NCBI RefSeq assembly: GCF_009755605.1
Contig: NZ_WPNZ01000002.1
Coordinates: 110,184-174,183 of the forward strand
Source: Streptomyces typhae
Lineage (GTDB): Bacteria; Actinomycetota; Actinomycetes; Streptomycetales; Streptomycetaceae
Reading direction: 5' to 3'
Length of the DNA stretch: 64,000 bases
The notes below the pieces were generated by a model that saw only the letters and a list, made by a program, of their open reading frames with translations, made no database searches and was not told the DNA's origin. Shown here in pieces: positions 23,876 to 35,398 of this stretch; the stretch's first letter is position 1, and every line of letters starts with the position of its first letter. Position numbers and translations under genes: made by a program.

Positions 23876-23911
23876 CCGCCCGTCCACCCCTTCTCCGGGG
23901 TGGGCGGGCGG
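23876..23911 (+). terminator. Hairpin between convergent genes
   Basis: A stem of about 15 bp (23876-23890 with 23897-23911, one G-T pair) and a six-base loop separate the small plus-strand frame from the convergent SDR gene. It probably terminates both. Confidence 0.75.
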
Positions 23912-23933
23912 AGTTCTTCGCTGAGGGGACGAT

Positions 23934-24923
23934 TCAGCCCGTCCCGCGCCGCAGGCCGAGTAGCTCCGCCGCCGCGAACGTCTCCCCTCGTGGCCGCCCC
24001 GCGAAGTACGGCGACATCGCCTCGTCGAGGTCCCGGAAGTCGAAGAGCCCGGCCGGGGCGTCGAACTGGACGGCCACGCGGGGCCGTTCGACCACCGCCA
24101 CCATCCCGCCGTGCACCACGAGCACCTGCCCGTTGACCCGTCGCGCCGCGGGCGAGGCCAGATAGCCGACCAGGGGCGCCACGTGCTCCGGCGCCAGCGG
24201 ATCCAGCTCTCCCGGCGCGGGCTCGGCGAAGCCGGCGAACACGTCGGACGTCATCCGGGTGCGGGCCCGCGGGCAGATCGCGTTGGCCGTGACGCCGTAC
24301 TTGGCGAGCGCCAGGGCGGTGGAGGTGGTGAGGCCCACGATCCCGCCCTTGGCCGCCGCGTAGTTGGGCTGCCCGGCGGACCCGGCGAGGAACGCCTCCG
24401 ACGAGGTGTTCACGATCCTGCCGTACACCGGGCCGCCCGCTTCCTTGGAGCGTGCGCGCCAGTGGGCGGACGCGAAGCGGATGGTGTTGAAATGGCCCTT
24501 GAGGTGGACGCGGACCACCGAGTCCCACTCGTCCTCCGACATCGAGAAGACCATGCGGTCCCGCAGGATGCCCGCGTTGTTGACGAGGACGTCCAGCTTT
24601 CCGTACGTCTCGACGGCGAACCCGACGAGTCCGCGTGCCTGCTCGTGGTCGGCCACGTCACCGGTGTGCGCGACGGCCTTGCCGCCCGCCTCACGGATCT
24701 CGGCGGCGACCTCCTCGGCGGGCCCAGCCGACGCCTGGCCCGAGCCGTCGCGGCCGGCCTGGCCGAAGTCGTTGACGACCACGCTCGCGCCGAGCCGGGC
24801 GAGTTCGAGCGCCTCGGCCCGGCCGAGGCCGCGGCCCGCTCCGGTGACGACGGCGGCCAGCCCGTCGAGAGGCAGGGGCAGGGGCAAGGGCAGGGGCAGG
24901 GGCTCCGACGGTGACGGTGACAT
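23934..24923 (-). CDS. Short-chain dehydrogenase, Hsd4A / multifunctional-enzyme type
   Basis: The 329-residue protein is an SDR with TGAGRGLGRAEA (NAD-binding GxxxGxG), NNAG, a catalytic Ser in VNTSSEAF and YAAAKGG (Tyr-x-x-x-Lys). The NDFG and RDGSGQ region is typical of the MFE-2/17-beta-HSD4 branch that oxidises 3-hydroxyacyl-CoA, including steroid side-chain intermediates. The N-terminus has a PLPLPLPL run encoded by a GGGCAG repeat. ATG 24923 follows GAGAGGAG. It is the last gene of a minus-strand set with alcohol dehydrogenase and MaoC genes, a likely KstR-controlled operon. Confidence 0.88.
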   Translation of the reverse strand: MSPSPSEPLPLPLPLPLPLDGLAAVVTGAGRGLGRAEALELARLGASVVVNDFGQAGRDGSGQASAGPAEEVAAEIREAGGKAVAHTGDVADHEQARGLVGFAVETYGKLDVLVNNAGILRDRMVFSMSEDEWDSVVRVHLKGHFNTIRFASAHWRARSKEAGGPVYGRIVNTSSEAFLAGSAGQPNYAAAKGGIVGLTTSTALALAKYGVTANAICPRARTRMTSDVFAGFAEPAPGELDPLAPEHVAPLVGYLASPAARRVNGQVLVVHGGMVAVVERPRVAVQFDAPAGLFDFRDLDEAMSPYFAGRPRGETFAAAELLGLRRGTG

Positions 24924-24944
24924 GCGGGGCGTGCTCCTCTCGGG

Positions 24945-25000
24945 TCAGAGTCCGGATCAGCGTGTGGATCAGAGTCCGGATCAGCGTGTGGATCAGAGTT
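24945..25000 (-). repeat. 24-bp tandem repeat at the 3' end of the alcohol dehydrogenase gene
   Basis: Two exact copies (24945-24968 and 24969-24992) of a unit beginning TCAGAGTCCGGATCAG lie immediately after the gene, and a third partial copy (TCAGAGTT) includes the gene's own stop codon. This looks like a local tandem duplication of the gene end. Confidence 0.8.
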
Positions 25001-26075
25001 CTATGCAGGTGCGCAGGGCGGTACCGGACCGCATCTGCTCCAGGGCCTCGTTGACCTCGGTGAGCCGCACCCGGTGGGTGATCATCCCCTCCAGGTCGAT
25101 CCGCCCCGCCCGCCACAGCGCGATGGCCCGCTCGTACGACCTGAGCACGTCCCCGCCCCCGTACAGCGACGGCAGGATGCGCTTCTCGTCGAAGAACAGC
25201 TCGAACATGGTGAACTGCACCTGGTCGTCCATGGCGCCCGCGCCGACGACGCACAGCGTGCCGCCGCGCCGTGTCGTCTCGTACGCCGTGCGCGCGGTCG
25301 ACGACTTGCCGACGACCTCGAAGACGTAGTCGAAGCCCTCGTCGGCCGTCACGGTGCGGCGGGCGTCGGCCAGTTCGTCGGGGGCGACGGCCCGGGTGGC
25401 GCCGAACTTCAGGGCGGCCTCGCGCCGGGAGGCGACCGGGTCGACGGCGACGATCTCCGCGGCGCCCTTGACCCGCGCGCCCTGGATCGCCGCGATCCCG
25501 ACGCCGCCGCAGCCGATGACGGCGACCGAGGAACCCGCGGCGACATCGGCGGTGTTGATCGCGGCGCCGAGTCCGGTGGTCACGCCGCAGCCGATCAGCG
25601 CAGCGATGTCGAAGGGCACGTCGTCCGGTATCGGTACGGCGCAGGAGGCGTCGACGACGACCTCCTCGGCGAAGGTGCCGGTGCCCGCGAAGCCGAAGAC
25701 GTCCGCGCCGCCGTCGGTGCGGCGGAAGTTGGGGGTGCCCGCGTTCATGAAGCCGGCGAGGCACAGCTGGGTCTGGCCGCGCCTGCACGCGGGACACCGC
25801 CCGCACGCCGGGAGCCAGCACACCAGGACCCGGTCGCCCTCCTTGACGTGGGTGACGCCGTCACCGACGTCGAGGACCTCGCCCGCGCCCTCGTGGCCCG
25901 GCACGAAGGGGGCGGGCTGGGGCAGGACACCGTTCATCGCGGACACGTCGGAGTGGCAGAGGCCCGTGGCGCGGATGCGGATCCTGGCCCTGCCGGGGCC
26001 GAATCCCACCGCCTCCACGTCGTCGAGCACGTCGAGCTTGTCCTGGCCTGTCTCGTGCAGTAGGGCTGCGCGCAT
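24993..26075 (-). CDS. Zinc-dependent alcohol dehydrogenase (MDR family)
   Basis: The 360-residue protein has the catalytic-zinc ligands GLCHSDV (Cys, His) and GHEGAGEV, the structural-zinc cluster CGRCPACRRGQTQLC and the NAD-binding VIGCGGVGIAAIQGA. This is the class III-like group that oxidises primary alcohols, acting here perhaps on the sterol side-chain alcohol made by the P450. ATG 26075 follows AAAGGAG at about ten bases. It lies between MaoC (upstream) and SDR (downstream) on the same strand. Confidence 0.92.
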   Translation of the reverse strand: MRAALLHETGQDKLDVLDDVEAVGFGPGRARIRIRATGLCHSDVSAMNGVLPQPAPFVPGHEGAGEVLDVGDGVTHVKEGDRVLVCWLPACGRCPACRRGQTQLCLAGFMNAGTPNFRRTDGGADVFGFAGTGTFAEEVVVDASCAVPIPDDVPFDIAALIGCGVTTGLGAAINTADVAAGSSVAVIGCGGVGIAAIQGARVKGAAEIVAVDPVASRREAALKFGATRAVAPDELADARRTVTADEGFDYVFEVVGKSSTARTAYETTRRGGTLCVVGAGAMDDQVQFTMFELFFDEKRILPSLYGGGDVLRSYERAIALWRAGRIDLEGMITHRVRLTEVNEALEQMRSGTALRTCIEL

Positions 26076-26100
26076 GACTGTGCGACTCCTTTCGTTCGGT

Positions 26101-26158
26101 CGAGTTCCACGACCGAGTCAGCCGAGTTCCACGACCAAGTCAGCCGAGTTCCACGACC
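26101..26158 (-). repeat. 22-bp tandem repeat duplicating the maoC 3' end
   Basis: Units 26101-26122 and 26123-26144 differ at one base, and a third partial copy (26145-26158) is the coding end of the maoC gene. The stop codon (26140-26142) lies in the second copy. The pattern matches the duplication at the alcohol dehydrogenase end. Confidence 0.8.
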
Positions 26159-27012
26159 GTGTCCGCGAGGACGGGCGCGTCGCCGCGCTCGACGGCCGTG
26201 ACCACCACCTGGACCCGCCCCCGCGACTCCCACATGCCGACGCGCAGCGTCTCGCCGGGGAAGACGACGCCGGCGAACCGCGTGGTGTAGGCGCGCACCC
26301 GCGTCACGTCACCGCCGAGGACGGTGTCGACGACGGCCTTGAGCGTCATGCCGTACGTGCACAGGCCGTGCAGGATCGGCCGGTCGAAGCCGCCGAGCTT
26401 CGCGAACTCGGGGTCGGCGTGCAGCGGGTTCCAGTCGCCGGAGAGGCGGTACAGCAGGGCCTGGTCGGGGCGTACGGGGCGTTCCACTGTCCGGTCGAAG
26501 GGACGTTGCGGCACGTCGAGGCGGGCGGAGGGGCCGCGTTCGCCGCCGAAGCCGCCCTCGCCGCGCGCGAAGATCTGGGCGTCGCTGGTCCACAGCGGCC
26601 CGTCGTCGTCGACCGCCTGTGAGCGCAGCACGATGACGGCGGCCTTGCCCTTGTCGTACACGGCCGCGACCTTCGAGGTGGTGGCCGCGCCGCCCGCGGC
26701 CGGGATCGGGCGGTGCAGCTCGATGCGCTGGCCGCCGTGCAGGACGGCGGCCAGGTTCACGTCGATGCCGGGCGCGGCGAGGCCGCCCATCATGCCCATG
26801 CCCGCGCCCGCGACGGTGGCGAAGCTGGGCAGGACGTGCAGCCGGGACTCCAGCGTGTAGCGCAGTTCGTCGGGGTCGGTGGCGGGGCTCGGCAGATCGG
26901 GGTTGGCACCGGCGCCGAGGCCCAGGTGGTAGAGCTGGACGTCCTTGTGATCCCAGGCGATCCTGGCGCTGCGGGGTTCGGCGGCCAGGGCCTTCGCGGC
27001 ATCGATGGGCAT
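26140..27012 (-). CDS. MaoC-family enoyl-CoA hydratase (Hsd4B-like, double hot-dog)
   Basis: The 290-residue protein begins MPID and shows the double hot-dog layout. The C-terminal half carries the hydratase-2 motif LSGDWNPLHADPEFAK (catalytic Asp and His) and HGLCTYG. YHLGLGAG near residue 28 and YARGEGGFGG-like FARGEGGFGG match the mycobacterial Hsd4B/Rv3538 type of steroid side-chain beta-oxidation as I remember it. I chose ATG 27012, with GAGGAG upstream; the frame continues upstream as Pro-rich repeat translation, which I reject. A KstR-like palindrome lies about 220 bases upstream. Confidence 0.88.
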   Translation of the reverse strand: MPIDAAKALAAEPRSARIAWDHKDVQLYHLGLGAGANPDLPSPATDPDELRYTLESRLHVLPSFATVAGAGMGMMGGLAAPGIDVNLAAVLHGGQRIELHRPIPAAGGAATTSKVAAVYDKGKAAVIVLRSQAVDDDGPLWTSDAQIFARGEGGFGGERGPSARLDVPQRPFDRTVERPVRPDQALLYRLSGDWNPLHADPEFAKLGGFDRPILHGLCTYGMTLKAVVDTVLGGDVTRVRAYTTRFAGVVFPGETLRVGMWESRGRVQVVVTAVERGDAPVLADTVVELG

Positions 27013-27517
27013 GGGGTGGCGGCTCCTCGCGGGCTGCGGATCGCTGGTCGGGGGCTGCGGATCGCGGTTTGAGGGCTGCGGATCGCGGGTCGGGGGCTGC
27101 GGGGTGAGGGCTGCGGGTTGTGGGCCGGGGGCGCGGGGGCGGCGAGACCTCGGTGCGTCCGTCCGCACCGTCGGCCGCACCGAGGTCGTCCGGCGGCGGC
27201 CCGGCGTCCGTTCCGGCACATCCCCTCGTACGTTCTAGAACGCGTTCTAGGCCGATGGCCCATGTATAGCCCAGCGCTCCACGCTTGGGAAGGGTGCTGA
27301 CGTCGCGTCAGATCCGGTCGGGTCCTGCCGCCCCGTCGCCCCGCCGCCCCGCCGCCTCCGGCGGTGACATGTGTACCGGCGGGTTCGGTACGGACCGCCC
27401 TGCCGCGCGGCGGCCCGGCTCCGTACCGTCTACGGGGCAGGGGGAACCGCGTACCGCGCGGGGAAGACCCGCACCGGGCCGCGGGGGACGCGGGCCCACC
27501 GGAACGGAGAGCGAGAC
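27013..27517. other. Intergenic region with 21-bp repeats and a KstR-like site
   Basis: These 505 bases separate the divergent maoC and histidine kinase genes. Three 21-bp copies starting GGGCTGCGGATCGC (27031-27051, 27052-27072, 27073-27093) decay into 14-bp copies to about 27120. A perfect 16-bp palindrome follows at 27235-27250. No gene was found; the kinase promoter probably lies at 27400-27500. Confidence 0.7.
27235..27250. promoter_or_regulatory. KstR-like operator (perfect palindrome)
   Basis: CTAGAACGCGTTCTAG is a perfect 16-bp palindrome matching TnnAACnnGTTnnA, the published box for the TetR-family regulator KstR of sterol catabolism. It lies upstream of maoC-adh-sdr, which encode sterol-type beta-oxidation steps. 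Confidence 0.75.
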
Positions 27518-28804
27518 ATGTCCTGGAAGAACGGGGTCACCTGCCGCCCGCACGGCCTGCGCACCCGTCGGGCCGCCCGGCGGGAGCGGCAGGCCGACTG
27601 GCGTGAGCCGGCGCCGGGGCGGGCGGGCGAGGCGGACGCCGGTACACGGCCGGGGCCGCCCAACGGCTTCGCGCTGCTGCCCTGGCTGCTCATGGGCCTC
27701 GGCGCGCTTTCGCACCTGCTCCAGGGCGAAGCGGCGAACCCGTGGATCGGCGGCATCGGCCTGCTCGCCTTCAACTCCCTCTACATCGGTGTGGCCTTCC
27801 GCGCCTTCGACAAGCGGGCGCGCGAGTCGCGCGCGACGACGGCCGCCCTGCTCGCCATGGGCGCGCTCACCGTCGGCCTCGCGGCCGCGTACGGCGGCAG
27901 CTGGCTGATGTACTTCCCGCTGTTCGGCCTGGCCGTGGGCGCGGTCGTCCGGGGGCGCGGGCTCGGCCCCGTGGGCCTCGGCCTGAGCGCGCTGGCGGGC
28001 GCCGTCGCCGGGTTCAAGGAGGGCTGGGACGGCATCAACATCGCGTACGGCACGTTCCTGTCCACGATGGTGACGGCCGCGATCCTGTCCCTCTCGGAGG
28101 CGGTGCGGGACCTGCGCGCCGCCCGCGAGGAGCTGGCCCGGCGCGCGGTGGCCGAGGAGCGGCTGCGCTTCTCCCGGGACCTGCACGACCTTCTCGGCCA
28201 CACCCTCTCGCTGATCGTCGTGAAGTCGGAGGCCGCGCGGCGGCTCGCGCCGCGGAACATGGACGCGGCGCTCACCCAGATCTCCGACATCGAGTCCGTC
28301 GGGCGCCAGGCCCTCACCGAGATCCGCGAGGCCGTCACGGGCTACCGAAACGGGACGCTCGCCACCGAGCTCGACCGGGTCTCGGACCTGCTCGACGCGG
28401 CCGGTGCGGCGGTGACCGTCCGGCAGTCAGGGCCGCCGCTCGACCCGCGGTCGGAGGCGCTGCTCGGCTGGGTGGTGCGGGAGGCGGCCACCAACGTCGT
28501 CCGGCACGCGCGGGCCTCCCGGTGCGACATCGAGGTCACCGGCACCGCCGAACAGACCCGTCTGCTGATCACGGACGACGGTCGCGGCGTAGGCTCGACC
28601 ACGCCCGGCAGCGGGCTGAAGGGCCTGGCCGAGCGCCTCGCGGCGGCGGGCGGCTCGCTCACCTCGGGGCCCGGGCCGCGCGGGGGCTTCCGGGTCGCGG
28701 CCGTGCTGCCGGTCACCGACACCACCGCACCCCGGCCCGCGCGGGCGGGGGCCGGAACCGCAGGGCCCGCGCGGGCGGGCGCCCGGGAGGAGCACAGCCC
28801 ATGA
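27518..28804 (+). CDS. Sensor histidine kinase (NarL/DesK type)
   Basis: The 428-residue protein has about five membrane helices (residues 50-190), then the HisKA_3 dimerisation helix FSRDLHDLLGHTLSLIVVKSE with the phospho-His in DLHDLLGH, and an HATPase domain (VREAATNVVRHARAS, then DDGRG and GSGLKGLAERL). ATG 27518 follows GGAGAG. The stop overlaps the response-regulator start as ATGA. Its signal is unknown; the DesK-like layout suggests a membrane-state or envelope stress sensor. Confidence 0.92.
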   Translation: MSWKNGVTCRPHGLRTRRAARRERQADWREPAPGRAGEADAGTRPGPPNGFALLPWLLMGLGALSHLLQGEAANPWIGGIGLLAFNSLYIGVAFRAFDKRARESRATTAALLAMGALTVGLAAAYGGSWLMYFPLFGLAVGAVVRGRGLGPVGLGLSALAGAVAGFKEGWDGINIAYGTFLSTMVTAAILSLSEAVRDLRAAREELARRAVAEERLRFSRDLHDLLGHTLSLIVVKSEAARRLAPRNMDAALTQISDIESVGRQALTEIREAVTGYRNGTLATELDRVSDLLDAAGAAVTVRQSGPPLDPRSEALLGWVVREAATNVVRHARASRCDIEVTGTAEQTRLLITDDGRGVGSTTPGSGLKGLAERLAAAGGSLTSGPGPRGGFRVAAVLPVTDTTAPRPARAGAGTAGPARAGAREEHSP

Positions 28805-29406
28805 TCAGAGTCCTGCTCGCCGAGGACCAGGGCATGATGCGCGGCGCGCTCGCGCTGCTGCTCGGCATGGAGGAGGACATCGAGGTCGTCGCGCAGGTCG
28901 GGGCGGGTGACCAGATCGTGCACAGCGCGCTGACCGCACGTCCCGACGTGGCGCTGCTCGACATCGAGCTGCCGGGCCGCAGCGGTCTGGAGGCGGCGGC
29001 CGACCTGCGCGAGGAGTGCCCCGAGTGCCGGGTCCTCATTCTCACCACCTTCGGCAGGCCCGGGTATCTGCGGCGCGCGATGGAGGCCGGTGCGGCGGGG
29101 TTTCTCGTCAAGGACGGGCCCGTGGAGGAGCTCGCCGAGGCGATCCGTGCCGTGCTGCGCGGGGAGACCGTGGTCGATCCCGCGCTCGCCGCGGCGGCGC
29201 TCGGGGCGGGGCCCAATCCACTCACCGGCCGGGAGTCCGATGTGCTCGCGGCGGCCGTCGACGGGGCGACGGTCGCCGACATCGCGGCGAAGCTGCACCT
29301 GTCCGAGTCGACCGTGCGGAACTATCTCTCCGCCGCCATCGGCAAGACGGGGACGCGGAACCGGATCGAGGCCGTGCGGGAGGCTCGCCGCCAGGGCTGG
29401 CTGTGA
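28801..29406 (+). CDS. Response regulator (NarL/LuxR family)
   Basis: The 201-residue protein has a receiver domain (LLAEDQ acidic pair, LLDIEL phospho-Asp, LTTFGRPGYL with Thr, FLVKD with Lys) and a C-terminal LuxR HTH (NPLTGRESDVLAAA, then VADIAAKLHLSESTVRNYLS). It is partner of the upstream kinase through an ATGA overlap. The last 10 or so codons are followed by near-copies of themselves (GGCTGTGAGCC repeated), showing a local duplication of the gene end. Confidence 0.94.
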   Translation: MIRVLLAEDQGMMRGALALLLGMEEDIEVVAQVGAGDQIVHSALTARPDVALLDIELPGRSGLEAAADLREECPECRVLILTTFGRPGYLRRAMEAGAAGFLVKDGPVEELAEAIRAVLRGETVVDPALAAAALGAGPNPLTGRESDVLAAAVDGATVADIAAKLHLSESTVRNYLSAAIGKTGTRNRIEAVREARRQGWL

Positions 29407-29698
29407 GCCTTGTGCGGGGTTCGCCGCCAGCTCTGGCTGTGAGCCTCGTGCCGGGTTCGTCGCCCTGCGGGCTCGTCCTCAAACGCCGGACGGGCTGAAC
29501 AACCACCCACAGCGGCGCTTGTCGCCCCGCGGGCTCGTCCTCAAACGCCGGACGGGCTGAGAACCACCCGCCGCAGCGCAAAAAAGCCCCCAGCAGCGCA
29601 TCGCTCGAACAGCTCACCCTCAAGCGCCAGACGGGCTGAAAACCACCCGCCGCAGCGCAAAAAGGCCCCCAGCAGCGCATCGCCTGAACGGCTCGTCC
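29407..29698. repeat. 79-bp tandem repeat array with dispersed 27-bp elements
   Basis: Two copies of a 79-bp unit (29554-29632 and 29633-29711) each contain the dispersed element seen at 17.8 and 57.2 kb. Two further copies of the element lie at 29470-29498 and 29532-29560. The array fills the gap between convergent response regulator and MFS genes and reaches into the MFS stop. Confidence 0.85.
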
Positions 29699-31153
29699 TC
29701 AAGCGCCGGACGGGCTTTCAGCTCGATCGGCGCGCGGCATGCCTACGAGCACTACCGCCACCGCCCCCGTCAGGAACACCGCGCCCCACAGGAACGCCTG
29801 GGCGTAGCCCTCGGCGAGGGCTCGGGTGGACTCGTGGCCGCCGGTGCGGGAGGCGGCGATCGTGGACAGGACGGCGAGGCCCAGGGAACCGCCCATGGTG
29901 CGGGAGGTGTTGACGAGACCGGCAACGAGACCCGCGTCGCCGGGATCCGCGCCGCTGGTGGCGAGGGAGGCGAGGGGAGTGTTGGCGAGTCCGGCGCCGA
30001 GCATCATCAGGATGCCGGGCAGCATGATCGAGGTGACGTACGCGCCGCCCGCGTCGAGGACCCGCCACTGCCACACGAACCCGGCGGCGCCGACGAGGAC
30101 GCCGAGGACCGTGACGCTGCGCGCCCCCATGACCCGCATGAGGCGGGGGGCGACCTTGGAGCCGACGACCACGCTGACGGAGCTGGGGATCAGGGCGAGC
30201 CCGGCCTCCAGGGGGCTGTAGCCGAGGACGTTCTGCGCGTACAGGGTCATGAAGAACCACATGGCGAACATGCCCATGCCGCAGACGAACATGGTGGCGT
30301 TGGCCGCCGACACCGACCGCACGCGGAACAGGCCGAGCGGCATCAGCGGCGCCTTGGCGCGGGCCTCCACGGCGAGGAAGGCGCCGATCAGGGCGAGTCC
30401 GGCGGCGAGCGGCACCAGGGTCGCGGCGGCCGTCCAGCCCACCGACTCCGTCTGCACGATGCCGTACGCGAGGGTGGCGATGCCGCCGGTCACGAGGACG
30501 GCGCCGGGCAGGTCGAGGCGGCGCGCCCCCGAGGCGCGGCTCTCGGCGATCCAGCGCAGCGCGGCACCGAGGACGAGGACGCCGACGGGGACGTTGACGA
30601 GCAGCACCCAGCGCCAGTTGAGGCCGTCGGTGAGCAGGCCTCCGACGAGGCCGCCCGCGGCACCGCCGCCCGCCCCCACCGCGGACCAGGTGGCGATGGC
30701 CCGCACCCGCGCGGCGCCCTCGGGCACGGCGGACGTGAGGATCGTCAGAGTCGACGGCGCGAGCACGGCCGCGCCGAGGCCCTGTACCGCGCGGGCCAGG
30801 AGGAGTTGCCAGCCCTCCTGCGCGAGCCCCCCGGCGAGCGAGGCCAGCGTGAACAGGCCGAGGCCCACCAGGAACATCCGCTTCCGGCCGAACAGGTCCC
30901 CCGCCCTGCCGCCGAGCAGCATGAACCCGGCGAAGGCGATCGAGTACGCGTTGACGACCCACTGCAGGCCCGTGGCGCTCAGCCCGAGGTCGGTGCGCAT
31001 CGACGGCAGGGCCACGTTCACGACGGACACGTCGAGGACGACGAGGAACTGCCCGGCGCAGGCGACGGCCACGACGAGCCACGTCGGCGGGGCGGAGCGA
31101 CCGGATATCCGGGAGGTGGGGGTGTCGGCGGGGGTCTGCAGCATGGACTCCAT
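29699..31153 (-). CDS. MFS drug transporter (DHA2/EmrB-QacA type)
   Basis: The 484-residue protein has about 14 predicted membrane helices. Motif A (GGRAGDLFGRKRMF) and motif C-like segments (VQGLGAAVLAPSTLTIL) place it with proton-driven multidrug exporters, and the N-terminal LDVSVVNVALPSM is typical of the DHA2 group. ATG 31153 has no good ribosome site; ATG 31144 with GGAG nearby is an alternative. The last codons (SPSGA and stop) are encoded by a copy of the dispersed 27-bp repeat. It is divergent from the second MFS gene. Confidence 0.9.
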   Translation of the reverse strand: MESMLQTPADTPTSRISGRSAPPTWLVVAVACAGQFLVVLDVSVVNVALPSMRTDLGLSATGLQWVVNAYSIAFAGFMLLGGRAGDLFGRKRMFLVGLGLFTLASLAGGLAQEGWQLLLARAVQGLGAAVLAPSTLTILTSAVPEGAARVRAIATWSAVGAGGGAAGGLVGGLLTDGLNWRWVLLVNVPVGVLVLGAALRWIAESRASGARRLDLPGAVLVTGGIATLAYGIVQTESVGWTAAATLVPLAAGLALIGAFLAVEARAKAPLMPLGLFRVRSVSAANATMFVCGMGMFAMWFFMTLYAQNVLGYSPLEAGLALIPSSVSVVVGSKVAPRLMRVMGARSVTVLGVLVGAAGFVWQWRVLDAGGAYVTSIMLPGILMMLGAGLANTPLASLATSGADPGDAGLVAGLVNTSRTMGGSLGLAVLSTIAASRTGGHESTRALAEGYAQAFLWGAVFLTGAVAVVLVGMPRADRAESPSGA

Positions 31154-31389
31154 GCTGACAGCAGGAACATGCCCCGTACATCGGAAAAAGGCGGCAGAGT
31201 CCTGGGGCGGAAGGACTAGGTCCGGGGCCTCGGCGGCCGGGTCAACGGAGAGTCAAGATTTCCTCCAGTTCGTCATGCGTCGGAATAGTCGCCCGGGGAT
31301 ACAGGTTCATGCTGCATGTACCAGCGGGACCCCGCCGCCGCACGCCCGCGGCCCCCGCGCCCCACCTTCGCCCCGGAGGCCGCACACCC

Positions 31390-34097
<2,708 letters not shown>

Positions 34098-34107
34098 GCT
34101 CGCTCCC

Positions 34108-35154
34108 GTGTCGTACGTAGGTCCGGACAGTCAGCCCCCACGCCCGCCCCGCCGCTTCCCCGGCGGCCGCCCGCTCGTGCTCGCCCTCGCCGTCCTGGTG
34201 CCGGGCTCCCTCGCGGGCTATCTCCTCTGGAACCCGGCAGGCGACTCCGACGGCGGCAAGCCGACCGGAGCGCTGCCCTCCGCCGGCCGCTCCGAGCAGG
34301 GCTCCGCGTCGAAGCCGGGCGGGGCGGACCCGAAGGGGTCCGCCGAGCCGACCAGCCCCTCGCAATCCTCCACGTCACCCAGATCCTCCGCCGAGCCCTC
34401 CGGACCGTCGAAGTCCTCCGGACCGGACGGCGGCACCGAGCCGTCCGGCCGGCCCGACGCGGGCCGCCCCGCCCCGTCCGGGCCCCTCAAGGGCAAGGTC
34501 GTCGTGATCGACCCGGGCCACAACCCGGGCAACTTCCAGCACACCGCCGAGATCAACCGCCAGGTGGACATCGGGACGAACTCCAAGGAGTGCGACACCA
34601 CAGGCACCTCCACCAACAGGGGTTACACGGAAGCCCGGTTCACCCTGGACCTGGCCCACCGGCTGCGCGACGAGCTGCTCCGGCAGGGCGCCACCGTCCG
34701 CCTCACGCACGACGCGGACCGGCCCTGGGGACCGTGCGTGGACGAGCGCGCCCGCATCGGCAACGACGCCCGCGCCGACGCCGTGGTCTCGCTGCACGCG
34801 GACGGCTCCGCCGTCGGCAACCGCGGCTTCCACGTCATCCTGCCCGCGAGGGTGCGGGGCGGCGGAGCGGACACCACGGCCGTCGTCGCGCCGTCCCGGG
34901 ACCTCGGCGAGCGCATCGCGGGCCGGTTCCTCAGCGCCACCGGGAGCGCCCCTTCCAACTACGTCGGCGACGGCACGGGCCTGGACACCCGAAGCGATCT
35001 CGGCGGCCTCAACCTGTCCAAGGTGCCCAAGGTGTTCATCGAGTGCGGCAACATGCGCGACCCGAAGGACGAGGCACTCCTCACCGACGGCGGCTGGCGC
35101 CGGAAGGCGTCCCTCGGCATCGCGGACGGCATCTCGGACTTCCTGCGCAGCTAG
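34108..35154 (+). CDS. N-acetylmuramoyl-L-alanine amidase (Amidase_3), membrane-anchored
   Basis: The 348-residue protein has one N-terminal membrane helix (residues 22-42, signal anchor), then a Ser/Pro/Gly-rich wall-spanning linker (45-125) and the zinc amidase domain. Ligands and catalytic residues are visible in VIDPGHNPG (His), GYTEARFTLDLA (Glu), VSLHADG (His) and FIECGNMRD (catalytic Glu). It cleaves the bond between muramic acid and the stem peptide outside the membrane. GTG 34108 has TAGGCT nine bases upstream and no ribosome site, suggesting a leaderless transcript. Confidence 0.9.
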   Translation: MSYVGPDSQPPRPPRRFPGGRPLVLALAVLVPGSLAGYLLWNPAGDSDGGKPTGALPSAGRSEQGSASKPGGADPKGSAEPTSPSQSSTSPRSSAEPSGPSKSSGPDGGTEPSGRPDAGRPAPSGPLKGKVVVIDPGHNPGNFQHTAEINRQVDIGTNSKECDTTGTSTNRGYTEARFTLDLAHRLRDELLRQGATVRLTHDADRPWGPCVDERARIGNDARADAVVSLHADGSAVGNRGFHVILPARVRGGGADTTAVVAPSRDLGERIAGRFLSATGSAPSNYVGDGTGLDTRSDLGGLNLSKVPKVFIECGNMRDPKDEALLTDGGWRRKASLGIADGISDFLRS

Positions 35155-35398
35155 GCGGCTTCAGGCACATGTCGCGGTATCACCCCATGTCGTGACGTGT
35201 TCGACGCCGTCTCGTCACGGGACGGCAACCGCGAGATCTTCACTGAGTGACGATCTTTATCCCGAGCAGACATCCCGGCTGACCGAGCGATAGTGTCGCC
35301 CCTACGATGAGGGGCCACCCCCGCGCTTCGCGCACCGCGACCATGGCGACAGCGACAGCGACGCCTCTAACGACGAGACGACTGACGAAGGACCTGAA

